From Rhizaria sp. SCN 62-66 (Eukaryota > Rhizaria, unplaced): a DNA stretch of 64,000 nt. A model generated the notes under the pieces. It made no database searches. It saw nothing but the letters and a program-made list of their open reading frames with translations, and had not been told where the DNA came from. The stretch lies in NCBI GenBank assembly GCA_001724265.1, contig MEDY01000105.1, positions 32,892 to 96,891 on the forward strand, written 5' to 3'. A program made the position numbers and the translations under genes. Of the stretch, positions 32,001 through 42,882 are shown piece after piece. Positions within the stretch are counted from its first letter, which is position 1; each line of letters opens with the position of its first letter.

Positions 32001-34298
32001 ATGTACGGGCAGCCTCCTAGCCCCGCGCTGGGCGCTGTTTCCGCCGGCAGCAGCCTCCCGCCCCTGCATCAGCGCCCCAGCATTGTGCCGACCCCGCGCG
32101 GCACATTCATCCCGCCGCTTCCGCGCGCAGTGACCGGCGAGGGCAGCGCTCTTGGCGCCGTGCCCCCCGGCACCGCGGCCGCCGCTGCCGCCGCTGGCGC
32201 CCCGGCCCCCGCGTCCGGCCTCCCGCCTGTGCTGGGCTACCCCAGCGTGCTGCACCCCGCGCCCTACGGCCCGCCACTGCCCGGCGCGACGACGCGGCCC
32301 GCCGCCTTCGAGCCCGCCTCGTCCAGCTCCGCGCCTGCCGCGCCGCTTGTGCCGCCCGTGCCAGGCCAGCCCGCGCTCGGCGCGGTCGCTGCCCCCGGCG
32401 CGCCCGGCGTGCGCACGTCTCCGCCGCGCCCGCACGTGTTCTTGGCCTCGGACCCCTCCCTGCTGACCCCGGTCGCCGCGCTCGGCGCCGCCCCGTCCGG
32501 CGCCGCCTCGGCGGGCTACCCGCTGGCTGCCGACACGGCCGCGCCCGGAGCCCCCGCGCCGCCGCTGCTGCACCCCTCCGCGGCCCCGGCGCTGGGCGCA
32601 CTGCCCTCGGCGCACCCGCCCCGGCCTGAGAACTTCAACGGCGGCATCAGCAGCAGCGGCGGCAATGGCCCCGCGCCTCCCGCGCTGCCGCTGGGCGCGC
32701 CCAGCGCTGGCTACGGCTACGGTTACGCCGCGCCGCCGCCCGCAGCGCCCGGCGCCGCCGCCGGTGCGGCCGACACGGACCCCGCGGCGGCGCTGGCGGC
32801 GGCCATGCGGACCGGGTATTCGTTGCCCGCCCACGCGGACCCCGTACCCGGCGCCGCGGTGCCGCCCGTGCTGGGACTGCCGCAGGGCTACCTCCAAGGC
32901 CCGCCCGCCGCCGACGGCGCGGGCGGCCGGGCCGAGCCGCCTGCGGGCGCGCACATGAGCGGCATCGGCGCGCTGCAGCAGCAGATGGGCATCGACGGGC
33001 CGGGCCAGGGCGGCGCCGCGCTGGCGCCGCACTCGATGCGCCGAGGCCCGCAGCACCCCGGCAGCGCCACGGCCTGGGGCGCCGACTCCGATGCGCAGCA
33101 CCCTCAGGCGACGGGGCTGAACCGACGCGGCGGCACAGGAGTGCCGCTGACCACGGGGCCCGGCGTGCCGGTCCGCAGCGGCGCGGGGCGCATGGAGACG
33201 GTCGCGGAACGGCAGCAGCGGTAGCAGCTGAAGAAACAGGAGCACCAGTACGCGCTCTGGCAGCAGCAGCAATCGACGCTCGCCCAGATCCAGGCCGCCA
33301 GCGCCAGCGGCCCCGGCAACGGCCCCGCGAAGCCGGCTGGCCCGGGCTACACTGCGATCACGGTCAACGGCGACGCGGACGACACGGCCGCGAAGGGCGG
33401 CGTGGTGCTGAACCGCGACCGCGACGGCGTCATCGGCAACGTCGAGGATCCCGCGGCAGCGGCGGCGCTGGCCCTGGAGCAGCAACGGCGGCGCGACAAG
33501 CTGCGCGGCGCCGGCGGGGCGGCGTGCTGTCCCGGCTGGTCGTGCATCGATGCGCACTGGGCATGCTGCTTCCTCACGTCGATGCTCGCGCTCGCCATCG
33601 GGCTGGGGCTCTGGGCGCTGCACGGCGAGCTCGCCCCGTCCGCGTCTAAATCAGCGGCCGGCGGCTGGAGCTTCGTGCTGGTGGTGTACATCATTGCCTT
33701 CATCATCTGCGTCATCACGTTCATCATCGCCGTCGTGCTGCTTATCCGCCGCGCGCCCGGCGAGCCGTGCTGCCCGACCTTCTGCGCCGACGACTGCTGC
33801 GGGCCCCGCGACGAGCCGTGCTGCTCGCCAGTCTCGCTCTGCGCGCCGGGCGCCCTGTGCGCTTGCTTCGGCGCAGGCAGCAGCTGCGACCGCAACTGCC
33901 AGTTCTCCTTCAAGGTGTGCGACGAGTGCTGCACCGACGCGGCATGCTGCGACTGCGGCGGCGCCTGTGCGCCGGGCGGCTGCTGCGCGCCGCTGCGCTG
34001 CGGCGCCGAGGGGCCGTGCTGCGCGGGCGTCCAGTGCTGCCCTAGCTCCGCGCCGTGCTGCGGCGACGCGCCGTGCTGCGGCGACGTCTCCTGCTCGTGC
34101 TGCCCGGGCGCCGAAAGCTGCTGCCCGACGCTTCAGGGCGGGTGTTGCAAGGACGCGGCGTGCGGGCATTGTTGTGACGGGCTTGACTGCTCGCCGCCGG
34201 ACTGTTCCTGCGACTGCTTGCCCAAGTGCGAGGACATCGGCTGTTTTGCGGCCTGCTACAAGATTCTCTGTTGCAAGTGCAAGATCCAGCTCGCGTAA
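32001..34298 (+). CDS. Two-TM protein with Pro/Ala-rich N-terminus and a tail of about 50 cysteines; one in-frame TAG read as Gln
   Basis: Single exon, 765 aa with the TAG at residue 408 read as Gln; ends TAA. I chose ATG 32001 because the frame upstream offers only non-ATG codons. Residues 1-400 are Pro/Ala/Gly-rich and probably disordered. A short Gln-rich coil (AERQQR, TAG, QLKKQEHQ) spans the TAG. Two hydrophobic helices follow: about 519-540 (CCFLTSMLALAIGLGLWAL) and 555-585 (VVYIIAFIICVITFIIAVVLLI). The last ~178 residues contain about 50 Cys, many as CC pairs (CCGD, CCPG, CCKD), plus Gly, Asp and Pro. I recognise no family. The tail could bind metal, be heavily disulfide-bonded outside the cell, or be palmitoylated. 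If TAG were a stop, the membrane and Cys-rich part would have no upstream ATG before the first TM. Confidence 0.8.
33222..33224 (+). other. In-frame TAG (codon 408) inferred to encode Gln
   Basis: The codons read CGG CAG CAG CGG TAG CAG CTG AAG. The frame is open for 407 codons before and 357 after, with Gln-rich coil on both sides and the same base composition. Confidence 0.82.
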
Positions 34299-36486
34299 CG
34301 CGCAAGATGACGACGCAAGTTCTCTTGCTATTGCTCATGCGTGGCCGTCTGAATGCACAGCTTGGGCTCGCAGTGACTATGAGCATAGTCTCAGACGCTG
34401 TGGAGGTGGTGTCATCAGAACTGCAACCGCAAACATCATCATTGAACTTGGACTCATGTCAACAAGCTCATTGGTTTGGTTTCAGTTGTGTGTTCATAAG
34501 AAACGTAATGTTACATTAGTATTCGTGTTATTTAAATTGGCGTTTGTAATTTGTATCGTGTGATTGTGTTTTAACTGTTCAGTGGCAATGATGTTTTATG
34601 ATGTTCTTCACTGTGTCCGCAGTGTTACATGTATCAAGTGCCGCGTTGGGGGATATCACAACTGCCTGTGAAGCTAGCCCAGTACGCGAGTACACTGATC
34701 TCGAACACATGCACTTGTTTCAGTGACTAGAATGGTGCGAGCGTTCCAATACTGGATCTGGGAGTGCTGCAAAAAAAAGAACTTCGTTCGCCCTCTCCAA
34801 GCAATAAACCACAATGGAATATTTGTTATTCTAATATGTGTTCCATGTACATGTACCTAAAAATTCAATGAATATGTAACGGGGTCTTGTATTATATATA
34901 TATTATTGGGAATACTAGAGACGATTATTATATGATTATTAGCTTTGCAAATGTCAAATTTGCGTAGTGTTGTTGTTTTTTTGGCATGTTTGCGCTTGTG
35001 TGCAACAACGATGACACGCAGCAAACTAAGCAAAAGAGAGCATAACAGTCTCGCACAACTCAACTGTAGATAGGTAGTGAATGATGCGCAGGATTGTAGC
35101 TCTCAATAAAGTATGTAGAAAGAAAGCAGGCTCCCGGCAGTGTAACGCCTGTAGCAGATAGTGAAGGGCATTGCTACTGGCTGTACCAGTGAGAGCTCCG
35201 GGGCCTGCGCGCGGCGTGACTGTAAACTGTCACTTGACTTCTGTGATTGGGGACTGCGAATGTGCTTGTGACTGTGTGCGCCTCCTGAGCTAATGCCCAA
35301 GGAACACTCACACACACACAGACAAAGAAACAAGCAGGCAAGCAGTGCAGACAGCGCAACGCCGCGCTCACACAGATTGTGGAAAGTACGTGTGAGCGTG
35401 TGTGTGTCGTGTAGAACGGAGGAGATGATGAGACAAAAGAAGGAGGGAAAGTTTAGAGAAAGAAGGGGAGTGGATGGGGAAACGCGAAAGAGACGCGGGC
35501 GACGCGGAGTTGGCTGCTAGGGCGAACACTGATATTTACAAGCGCACGAGCATCGATTCATGGCAGAACGGTCGCAAGAAACGAGAGCATGAGCGTGAAA
35601 CACAGTAAAACCAACTCGCAAAGCGTCACGGCCCAACACACACAACAGTGCACAACACAGACAGTGCACGGGTGGGGCGGTGTTGTCTCTGCGCCGAGTT
35701 GAGACAAGCAGCGATTAACACCGAGTACGCATGGGCACACGTGTGTGTGTTATGAGAGTTTGCGTGGGACGACGAAGAGACCTGCTGTGACCCAGAGAGA
35801 CTGTGCGTGAGACTGAGTGAGTGAGGTGAAGCGTTGACACGAGTGAACTGCGCTGCATTAGTGAGCAGTCGACAGCCTGCATGTCCGACTGATAAGACAA
35901 ACAGACTGGCGGCTTCACTGACAGTGATGACACTTGTTACTGGAAGGGGCATGTGACGGCGCTGATGTTGAGACTGAAAAATAAACAACATGTGCAAGAG
36001 TGCGAGGCCAACAGCAGCAGCACGGACAACAAAGCCTCGACAGTAACAGCAGTAACGGCAGCCAACGCGTAGGCGTGACCAGCGGGGCAACGCACGCTCG
36101 TGTCGAGGGCGAAACAAACTCAGACTCGGGCGGTGTAGCTCACATAATGAGCAAACGACACGAGTCTCTCAGCAACAGCAGCAAGCAGCGACGACAGTCA
36201 ACGACGGCGACGGCGACAGCGACAAGACAGCAGCAGCAGCAGCAGTGGCGGCCTCAGCCGATGACGCAACGACTAAGAGCGTGAACACGGTGACTACTGG
36301 GAAGGCTTGGCAGTGGCAACAAGCGCATAACGCAAGCCCACAACGCCAGCCAGATCGTCAGTCAGTCGCACACTCAGCACACGGTGTGCAGATTAGGTGT
36401 GAAGAGCGTGTCAAGCGCTGTTAGCCCTCAGTCAACGACCATGGAGGGACACAACGATGTCAGTGAGTGGGCCCGATGTGCAAGAC
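34299..36486. other. 2.2-kb region without a supported gene (3' side of the Cys-rich gene and of the EF-hand gene)
   Basis: The first ~700 bases are AT-rich (3' end of the Cys-rich gene). From ~35100 to 36440 composition becomes mixed, with purine-rich blocks (35410-35500), CA/TG runs (35305-35325, 35740-35755) and short CAG/CGACGG tracts (36160-36245). A 94-codon Gln-rich open frame at 36000-36284 has no ATG start and I do not call it. It may be a long 3' UTR or non-coding transcript of the EF-hand gene. Confidence 0.35.
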
Positions 36487-37208
36487 TTACTTCTGGACGA
36501 TGAGCATCTCGATGAAGTCGGTGACCTTGACTTTGCCGTGGTTGTCGACGGGCACGTGCTGGAGCAGCTCCTCGACGTTCTCGTACGTCAGCGGCTCGCC
36601 CAGTGTGGTGAAGGCGCTGCGGATGTCATTCATCGGGATGAGCCCGTTGTCGTCCTTGTCGTAAACGCGGAAGGCCTCGGCGAGCATCTGGCGCGCGTAC
36701 GCGTCGCTCTCGGGCTGCATCATCGTGAGCTGCAAGAACGGACGCAGTCGTGTTAAGGACGTGTTAAGGACGAAGGTTAGATTTCGCAGGACGAGGCAGG
36801 AAGAAAAGTATATGTTGTAGGAAGAAAGATTATGTAGTGAAGAAAATAAAAATCGTAAAATAATGTGTTATAGTTGACGTACGATGCGGCCGAACGAGTC
36901 CCAAGTCACGTTCCCGTTGGCGTCGGCAACAGAGTTGCCATACTCCTCCGCCTCCTTCTCAGTAGGCACAAGACCGACAGAGCGAAGAACAAGCCCTGAA
37001 AAAAGGAAACCAATAGAAAAAACATGTGAATAATAATATACTTCGGAATTGCGAAAAGGGATGGACATGAAGGGTGGCACGTGCGAGTGCAAAGAGGAAG
37101 ATCAAGACAGAGAGCGTGCAACGTACCAACCTCGCTGGGAGTAATCATCCCAGAGCCGTTCTTATCGAACAGTTGCCAAGCGGCCTTCAACGCAGTCTGA
37201 TCAGTCAT
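36487..37208 (-). CDS. Calmodulin / myosin light chain-like EF-hand protein, 3 exons
   Basis: Model: complement(join(36487..36729, 36883..36995, 37127..37208)), 145 aa, ends TAA. Introns are phase 1 and phase 0, both with donor GTACGT. EF-hand 1 has a complete-looking loop, DKNGSGMITPSE. EF-hand 2 is degenerate (ADANGNVTWDSF). EF-hand 3 reads DKDDNGLIPMND, with Asp instead of Glu at the last loop position. EF-hand 4 (PVDNHGKVKVTD) has lost key ligands. Spacing and the VLRSVGLVPTEKE and AFTTLGEPLTYE segments are those of calmodulin and myosin essential light chains. The weak EF2 and EF4 favour a light chain over calmodulin itself. Helix A is short from this ATG, so a small upstream exon (acceptor-like ACGACAG at ~37219-37225) may be missing. 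Confidence 0.85.
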
Positions 37209-37853
37209 GTACCTTCTGTCGTAAAAGTAAAGAATTGGGCGAAGTTGAGGGAGCGAACGCGGCGAATGAGTCGGAGAACTAAAGAAGGGTGCGGGGTGGG
37301 GCAAGCGGAAAGATACTCCGTCTGGCAGCACGAAATTCTCAAAACCTAGCCCTTGGCCAGTGCAAATAAAGAAATGGCTGGATTAAATAACTATGTTTCT
37401 GACGCCTTGCGCAGTCAAATGCTCGAAACACGGCAAGACTCCTGAGAAATCGATATGAAACGAACGGCGGAGAGGGACTGCTTCTGCAGTCTCGTTCAAC
37501 GAGGCGCCAGTCCAGCCAGCGACCGTGCGCAGTTTCTGCGCACAGTCACCGCGTGCCTCGACAGGAATGCAGCGCCGAGACGTACATGGGGACCAAGATA
37601 TTACTACTTTCATACAAGCACGCAAAATATAATTGTCTGCAAATTGGTATATATCGCTGTGCTGTTATTGTTCTCTCAATGTACGTACTAGTTAAGATGT
37701 TCGCAGAAAGTTGGAATCGCCTTGTCACTTCAAAAACTAAATCAAGGTAGATACCGCGATACAATCAAACATAAGCTATGTATTCATCATCGTCGTCGCA
37801 CGACACACATTCCCTTCCGTACTCACACTCGTAAGTGCAGAGCAACTGCCCAC
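37209..37853. other. Spacer between the EF-hand gene (5' side) and the NECAP gene (3' side)
   Basis: Mixed to AT-rich sequence with no supported ORF. It could hide a short first exon of the EF-hand gene and the NECAP 3' UTR. Confidence 0.35.
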
Positions 37854-39111
37854 TTAGAAAGCCCAGCCCTCGCCGAAGTCAAACGGGTCGTTGCCGCTCT
37901 TCTTCTTGTCAGCCGCGGCCGCGCCAGCAGCGGGCTTGGCCGCAGCAGCAGAGCCGTTACTCGTGGCTGCGGAGAACACCGCGAACGGGTCACTCGGACC
38001 GCTATTGCTGTTACTGCTGTTGCCCGCGGTGGAGGCCGCGCCGGTGGCGAAAAAGTCAAACTCTGCCGCGGTCGAGGTCGAGGAAGGGGACGTGGCCGCA
38101 GCAACGGCGCTGGAGCCAGCGCCAGAGTTAGACCCCGAGGCCGCAAACAGTGCCGAGAACGCGTCGTTGCCCGCCGCAGCGCCACTGCTCGCGTTACCGC
38201 TCGCGTGGCTGCTGTTGCTGTTGTTGATGTTGATGTGGGAAGTGACCGTGGGCTTAGCGCGCGAGTCGGACGGCGGCGCAATGGCGAACGCGCTGAAGTC
38301 GGCGCCGCCCGCGCTCGCGCCCGCACTGGAGCCCGCGCTGGCGGCGGGGGCCGACTTGGTGGGCGCGCCCTTGACGCCCTTGAGGTTGACGGTGATCTTG
38401 GCACCCTTCTGCAGCGAGAAATCCTGCTTGGGGGCGTTGAGCATCTCGTCGCGCGCGCGCGCCTTGTTGCCCAGCGAGGCTAGCTCGGACTTAAAGTCGA
38501 ACGCGGGCTGCTTGTCCTGGAAACCCATGCCGATGAAGGCGTGCGAGCCCTTGCCGTCGGAGATGCGCAGCACGTAGAAGCGCGAAGAGTCGATGACCTG
38601 CTCGATGTTCTCGCGCGTCGCCAGGCACGACGCGAACACGCCCTTCTTGCCGCCGTCGCGCGTGTCGTGCTCCAGGACGACGAAGTTGTCGTCGTGCGTA
38701 GTGCTGGACGTGATGCGAAGCATGCCGGCCCAGATGTGAGCACGGTTCTCCGAGAAATCGGCAGCGCGCCACCCGCTCTGCGAGGGCTTGATGCCCTGCA
38801 GCGAGTACACGTACACGCGGTCGTGGTAGAAAACGGTCACTTGGTTCTCCTGAAATCGTCAAGTCACGGTTTTACACACGTACCAAAGCAAACGAGTTCG
38901 TATGAGTGAAGAATGTGAGTTGGGAATGAACAGGTCGGCAATTGCAAGGATTGTGGGCATGACGACAAAAACAGTACTTAAGCAATACACCAAGACGAAG
39001 ATGTAATATGGTCGATATGAATAGTGAATAAAATTCGATCTTAACGAACTGACTTGCGTATGTGCAGTTTTGATTCGTAATAGAGGCGGCCAAGATGGCG
39101 AAACGTACCAT
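37854..39111 (-). CDS. NECAP1: NECAP endocytic adaptor (AP-2 ear-binding), start codon alone on exon 1
   Basis: Model: complement(join(37854..38849, 39109..39111)), 332 aa, ends TAA. Exon 2 begins at an AG acceptor with ENQVTVFYHDRVYVYSL. The frame needs a phase-0 exon ending immediately before the GTACGT donor at 39108, and the only in-frame start there is an ATG directly abutting the donor. The N-terminal NECAP PH-like fold is clear: GWRAADF, WAGMLRITS, then DSSRFYVLRISDGKGSHAFIG and FQDKQPAFDF (residues ~20-135). The C-terminal ~190 residues are disordered with endocytic motifs SDPFAVF and NDPFDFGEGWAF; the terminal WxxF-type motif binds the AP-2 alpha ear in the family. Role: clathrin-coated vesicle formation at the plasma membrane. 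Confidence 0.9.
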
Positions 39112-39586
39112 GCCAACGCGGGGTCTTCAAACGAGGGGGTGGAGTCATGAAAGAAAGGATTTGAAAGCAGTCAGCGCAGGAGTTAGCATGCATTAAAAGA
39201 AGAGAATGGTATTAGTTCATGTTTAAGTATTATACCAATCACACGTTGTCACTGACGGTCACAGAGGCGTGATTGAGCAGTCGATATGACTGCTGCAAGA
39301 GCAACGACTCTGCTTGTCTCAGGGACCTCAAACTGCATTTGCACATATAGTCGCTCACAACCGTCTCGTATTCTGTATTGCACACCTGTATAGAGGTTTC
39401 ACTGCACAATCACGGTTACATTACTCCTTCGTTGAGCTCCTGCTCGAACCCTGTGTTCTGTGGCCCTCGGCTTGCACCTCTCCATCACCATGCCCTCTTT
39501 GCTCGCAGTCATGCTCTCAACCTGCCAGCGCCTCTGCCCTTGCTCTCGCGAGGCCCAACCCTTTCTGTGGCTCAGCTCAGTTGCCG
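39112..39586. other. Spacer between NECAP (5' side) and catalase (3' side)
   Basis: About 475 bases, AT-rich at 39160-39260, with CT-rich sequence at 39430-39570 that lies downstream of the catalase stop. No further gene is supported. Confidence 0.4.
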
Positions 39587-42212
39587 TTAGTTCTCCAGCG
39601 CGCCCGAGATTGTCTCCGTCTGCCTGTCATAGTACCGGTGCGTCCTCAGATTGGCCTCCACAAACGCGGCCACCACCCTCTGCGCCTCGGTCTGCGCCTG
39701 CTCGGTCTGAGACTGCGCCTGCGACAACTTGTTACCCACTGCGACCGCGGTGCTCTGGAGCGTGACGACGCCGTTGCCCGCGCCCTCCTCCGCCCCGGCC
39801 CCCGCCTCTGCAAGCACCGCCGCGCCCTCGGTGCCATCGCATACCGGCTTGCCGTGCTCCAGCGCCGCCGTCACCAGCGCGATCACGTTGCGCCACCCGC
39901 CGCGGTCCCATTGCGGCGGCGCGGCGCCCTGCGCAGGCGCTGGGCGGCGGCCGTGCGCGCCCGCCTCGGCGCCCCTGAGGACGAAGACGCTCGTGAACGC
40001 GGCCGGGTTGGCCGTCGACGCCGGCACCGTAGCCGCGCCGCCCGGGAGCACGGTGCCGTCCGCCAGCGCCACGGGCGCCGCCGTCGGGGTGACCGTGAGC
40101 AGCTGCAGCCCCAGCGCCGAGGCGCGCGCCCGCAGCGCGGCCCACTGCTCCCCACAGGCGCCCGGCGCGGCGACGACGGCGACCTTACGGCCGGCCAGCC
40201 CCGCGGCCCCAGGCCCCTGCGGCCGGTCCATGCTCAGCGCGGCGGACCGCGGCAGCCGGCCGACGGCGCCGCCGCCGCTGCCTTCGCAGTACTCCGGCCC
40301 GCGCAGCTCGCTCTCTGTGCCTTCGCCCGCGCCGGCGGGCTTGGGGACCGGCGCGGCTGCGCGCGCGACGTCGATGGTGACGCCGATGCGGGCCGCCACG
40401 GCGCGCGCGAGCGCCATGTCGACCTTGCAGAGCATATTGTGCACGGCGTTGGCGCGTACGACGGCGCTCTCGACGTTGTTGAGCTCGAACGAGAAGGCCG
40501 ACACCACGTGCGCCCGCTCCCAGGGCGCGAGCGAGTTCCAGAACAGACGCGCCTGCGAGAAGTGGTCCTGGAATGACCGCGCGCGCGCACGCATCTTGCG
40601 GCCCTGCACGCGCGCGGGGACGGTCTGGAAGCCTGTTGCGTTGGCGGCCTCGGCGCCGCTGGGGATGGGTGTCGCCGAGGGCTCGCGCGCAGACGGGAAA
40701 TAGTTGACTTTGCCGCGCAGGTTGCTGTAGCGCATGGCGCCGTTTTGCGTCATGTTCATGACGGGGCACAGCGGGAAGTTGATCGGCAGCTGGTGAAAAT
40801 TGGGGCCGAGACGCGTGATTTGCGTGTCCAAATACGAGAAGAGACGGCCCTGCAGCAGAGGGTCATCGCTGAAGTCGATGCCCGGAATCGTGTGCGCAGG
40901 GCAAAAGGCGACCTGTATGCGCGCGCAATTTGACAAAGTGTGGTTGAAAAGTTAGCTTGAGCGGGGTTTTATGAAATCTACGTCGATTCAACATGATAAA
41001 CTGAAAACCATTTGTTGGGGCTTGTGAGATACTCATGTGTAGCCGTACCTGCTCTGTCTCGGCGAAGAAGTTCTCCGGGTTACGGTCCAGCACGAGCCTG
41101 CCCAGCTCCCTGATGGGCACCAGCTCCTCCGGAATCAGTTTGGTTGCATCCAACGGGTCGATGCCGAGCTCTTTCAGACAGCGCCTGCGGCCGCCAGGCA
41201 ACACCTGGACGCCCATGGTCCACTCGAGCGTGCCGCCGTTGTCGATAGTCTCGTACAAGTGCCTGCGGTGCGCGTCGCAGTCGCGGCCCGCGCCGGTCTG
41301 CACCTCACTCCAGGTCATGCTGGCCAGTCCGGCAACGGGCTTGAAGTGGAACTTGACCAGCACGGCGCCGGGGCCCAAGCTCTCGTCGTCCTCGTCCTCG
41401 TCGCTGTCGCTGTTGTCAGGGCTCTTGTCGCCGCTCGTGCCCTTTGCGTTCGTGCTCACGACGTCGGTGCGGAACTTGTATGTGTTGACGCCGAAGCCCT
41501 CCATGTGCGCGAAGTTGAGTGGGAGCGCGCGGTCAGACATCGTCCACATCACCATGTGCGTCGTCTCAGGAGTCAGCGAGACAAAGTCCCAGAAGCTGTC
41601 GTGTGCCGAGCCGCCCTACAAAATCGCGGCCAAATAGGCGAAATGGGACTTATTTCAGCATATATAGTATTCATGTTTTCTACAGCTTAGATTCATGTCG
41701 AGAAACACCTTGAACACGACTGTACACACAAACTGACACTGAGATTGTAAACGTACTTGCGGCATCTCGTGGTGCGGCTCGGGCTTCACTGCGTGCACGA
41801 TGTCGGGGAACTTGATGGCGTCCTGGATGAAGAAGACGGGAATGTTGTTGCCGACCAGGTCCCAGTTGCCCGTGGCCGTCTTAAACTTGATCGCGAAGCC
41901 GCGCACATCGCGCACGAGATCGTTCGCGCCACGGGCGCCCTGCACCGTCGAGAAGCGCACGAACACGGGCGTGCGGAGGCCAGCGCGCGAGAAGAGCGAG
42001 GCTTTGGTGATGTCCGTTGCCGGATTTGTGCACTCGAAGTAGCCGTGCGCAGCTGACCCGCGCGCGTGGACAACGCGCTCCGGAATGCGTTCGTGGTCGA
42101 AGTGTTGCACGCGCTCGCGGAAGACGTGGTCTTCGAGCAAGCGCGGGCCTGAAGGACCAGCGGAGAGGGTGCTGTCGATTGTAGACACGACTGCGCCTTG
42201 GTTTGTTGTCAT
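39587..42212 (-). CDS. CAT: Large-subunit (HPII/KatE-like) catalase with C-terminal flavodoxin-like domain, 3 exons
   Basis: Model: complement(join(39587..40912, 41049..41615, 41757..42212)), 782 aa, ends TAA; both introns phase 0 (GTACGT, GTACGG). The heme catalase core is complete: TTNQGAVVS at the N-terminus, [14 protein letters not shown] with the catalytic His, [16 protein letters not shown] with the distal Asn region, and [17 protein letters not shown] with the proximal Tyr. An acidic insertion ([18 protein letters not shown]) interrupts the core in exon 2. From about residue 590 a domain of the class I amidotransferase/flavodoxin type follows ([12 protein letters not shown]), as in bacterial and fungal large catalases. 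No C-terminal SKL signal. The frame stays open above the chosen ATG to an AG acceptor near 42317, so an upstream exon may extend the N-terminus. Degrades hydrogen peroxide. Confidence 0.93.
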
Positions 42213-42882
42213 CAAAGGCGGGGGCGACGCAGAAGCCTGCACTGGACGAGTAGAGGACTGTGCTTGGGCCACTTGACGTGAAGGCGCAGGGCCGCCAGCG
42301 CCAAAGCCATAGGGGCACTGAGAGGGCGAATATATCGCAGAATATGACGATATTATAGGATTGAGGTGAGATAAATGTGTGTTTTGTGTTGTGCTTTAAG
42401 TTATTCGGTCTTCATTGTTGTGATATCTCTTGCTGTTTTTCAGCTTTTCACTCAACACGCAGCTGCAGTGGGTCTGTCACGCATATCATCATACAAGACG
42501 GATGAACAAGTCATTGCTTTGTTGCAATGCAATTGCTTCATTTTTGAACGAACCTTAGGTTTATCGTCAGACATTGACGCCTTAAAGACAATGTATAAGC
42601 TTGTTCAAGTGGGAGCTGGAGCGTGGCGCTGGCTCGTCACAGGCCACTACGATATTTCTTTTCAAGTGGCTCCATAATCTGGTCAAGATTTTGACAAGGC
42701 TCCGACGTATTGTCGTATTTATTCATTAATTTTGTGTACAACAGTTAATTTTTCTGGAATATGTATTGATTTTCAATATATGTTAAATTAAACGCTGATA
42801 TGCCCCGCTTTAAGTCATTTTCGCCTTTGATTAACTTTCGCGCGCTCCCTCTATTCGCAGTACTGACTGGACCCACTCGAAG
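42213..42882. other. Divergent promoter region between catalase and the 278-aa membrane protein
   Basis: About 670 bases, with an open continuation of the catalase frame up to ~42317 and AT-rich sequence beyond. The head-to-head arrangement allows shared regulation, but no specific site is recognised. A 100-codon plus-strand ORF at 42375-42677 lacks coding composition. Confidence 0.45.

Noticed and set aside
27498-33224. Ordinary sequencing errors (CAG to TAG) as the explanation for all in-frame TAGs
   Set aside because: Cannot be fully excluded, but four independent TAGs, no in-frame TAA or TGA in intact genes, and no TAG at any gene end fit reassignment better.
36000-36284. Gln-rich 94-codon open frame
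   Set aside because: No ATG at its start; simple CAG/CAA and CGACGG repeats alone keep the frame open.
36478-36490. GTAAGT donor overlapping the stop of the EF-hand gene, suggesting another exon
   Set aside because: The protein already ends at the usual C-terminus of calmodulin-like proteins, and this genome's donors are mainly GTACGT.
42375-42677. 100-codon ORF between catalase and the 278-aa gene
   Set aside because: Composition is that of a spacer, and the start lies in the presumed divergent promoter.
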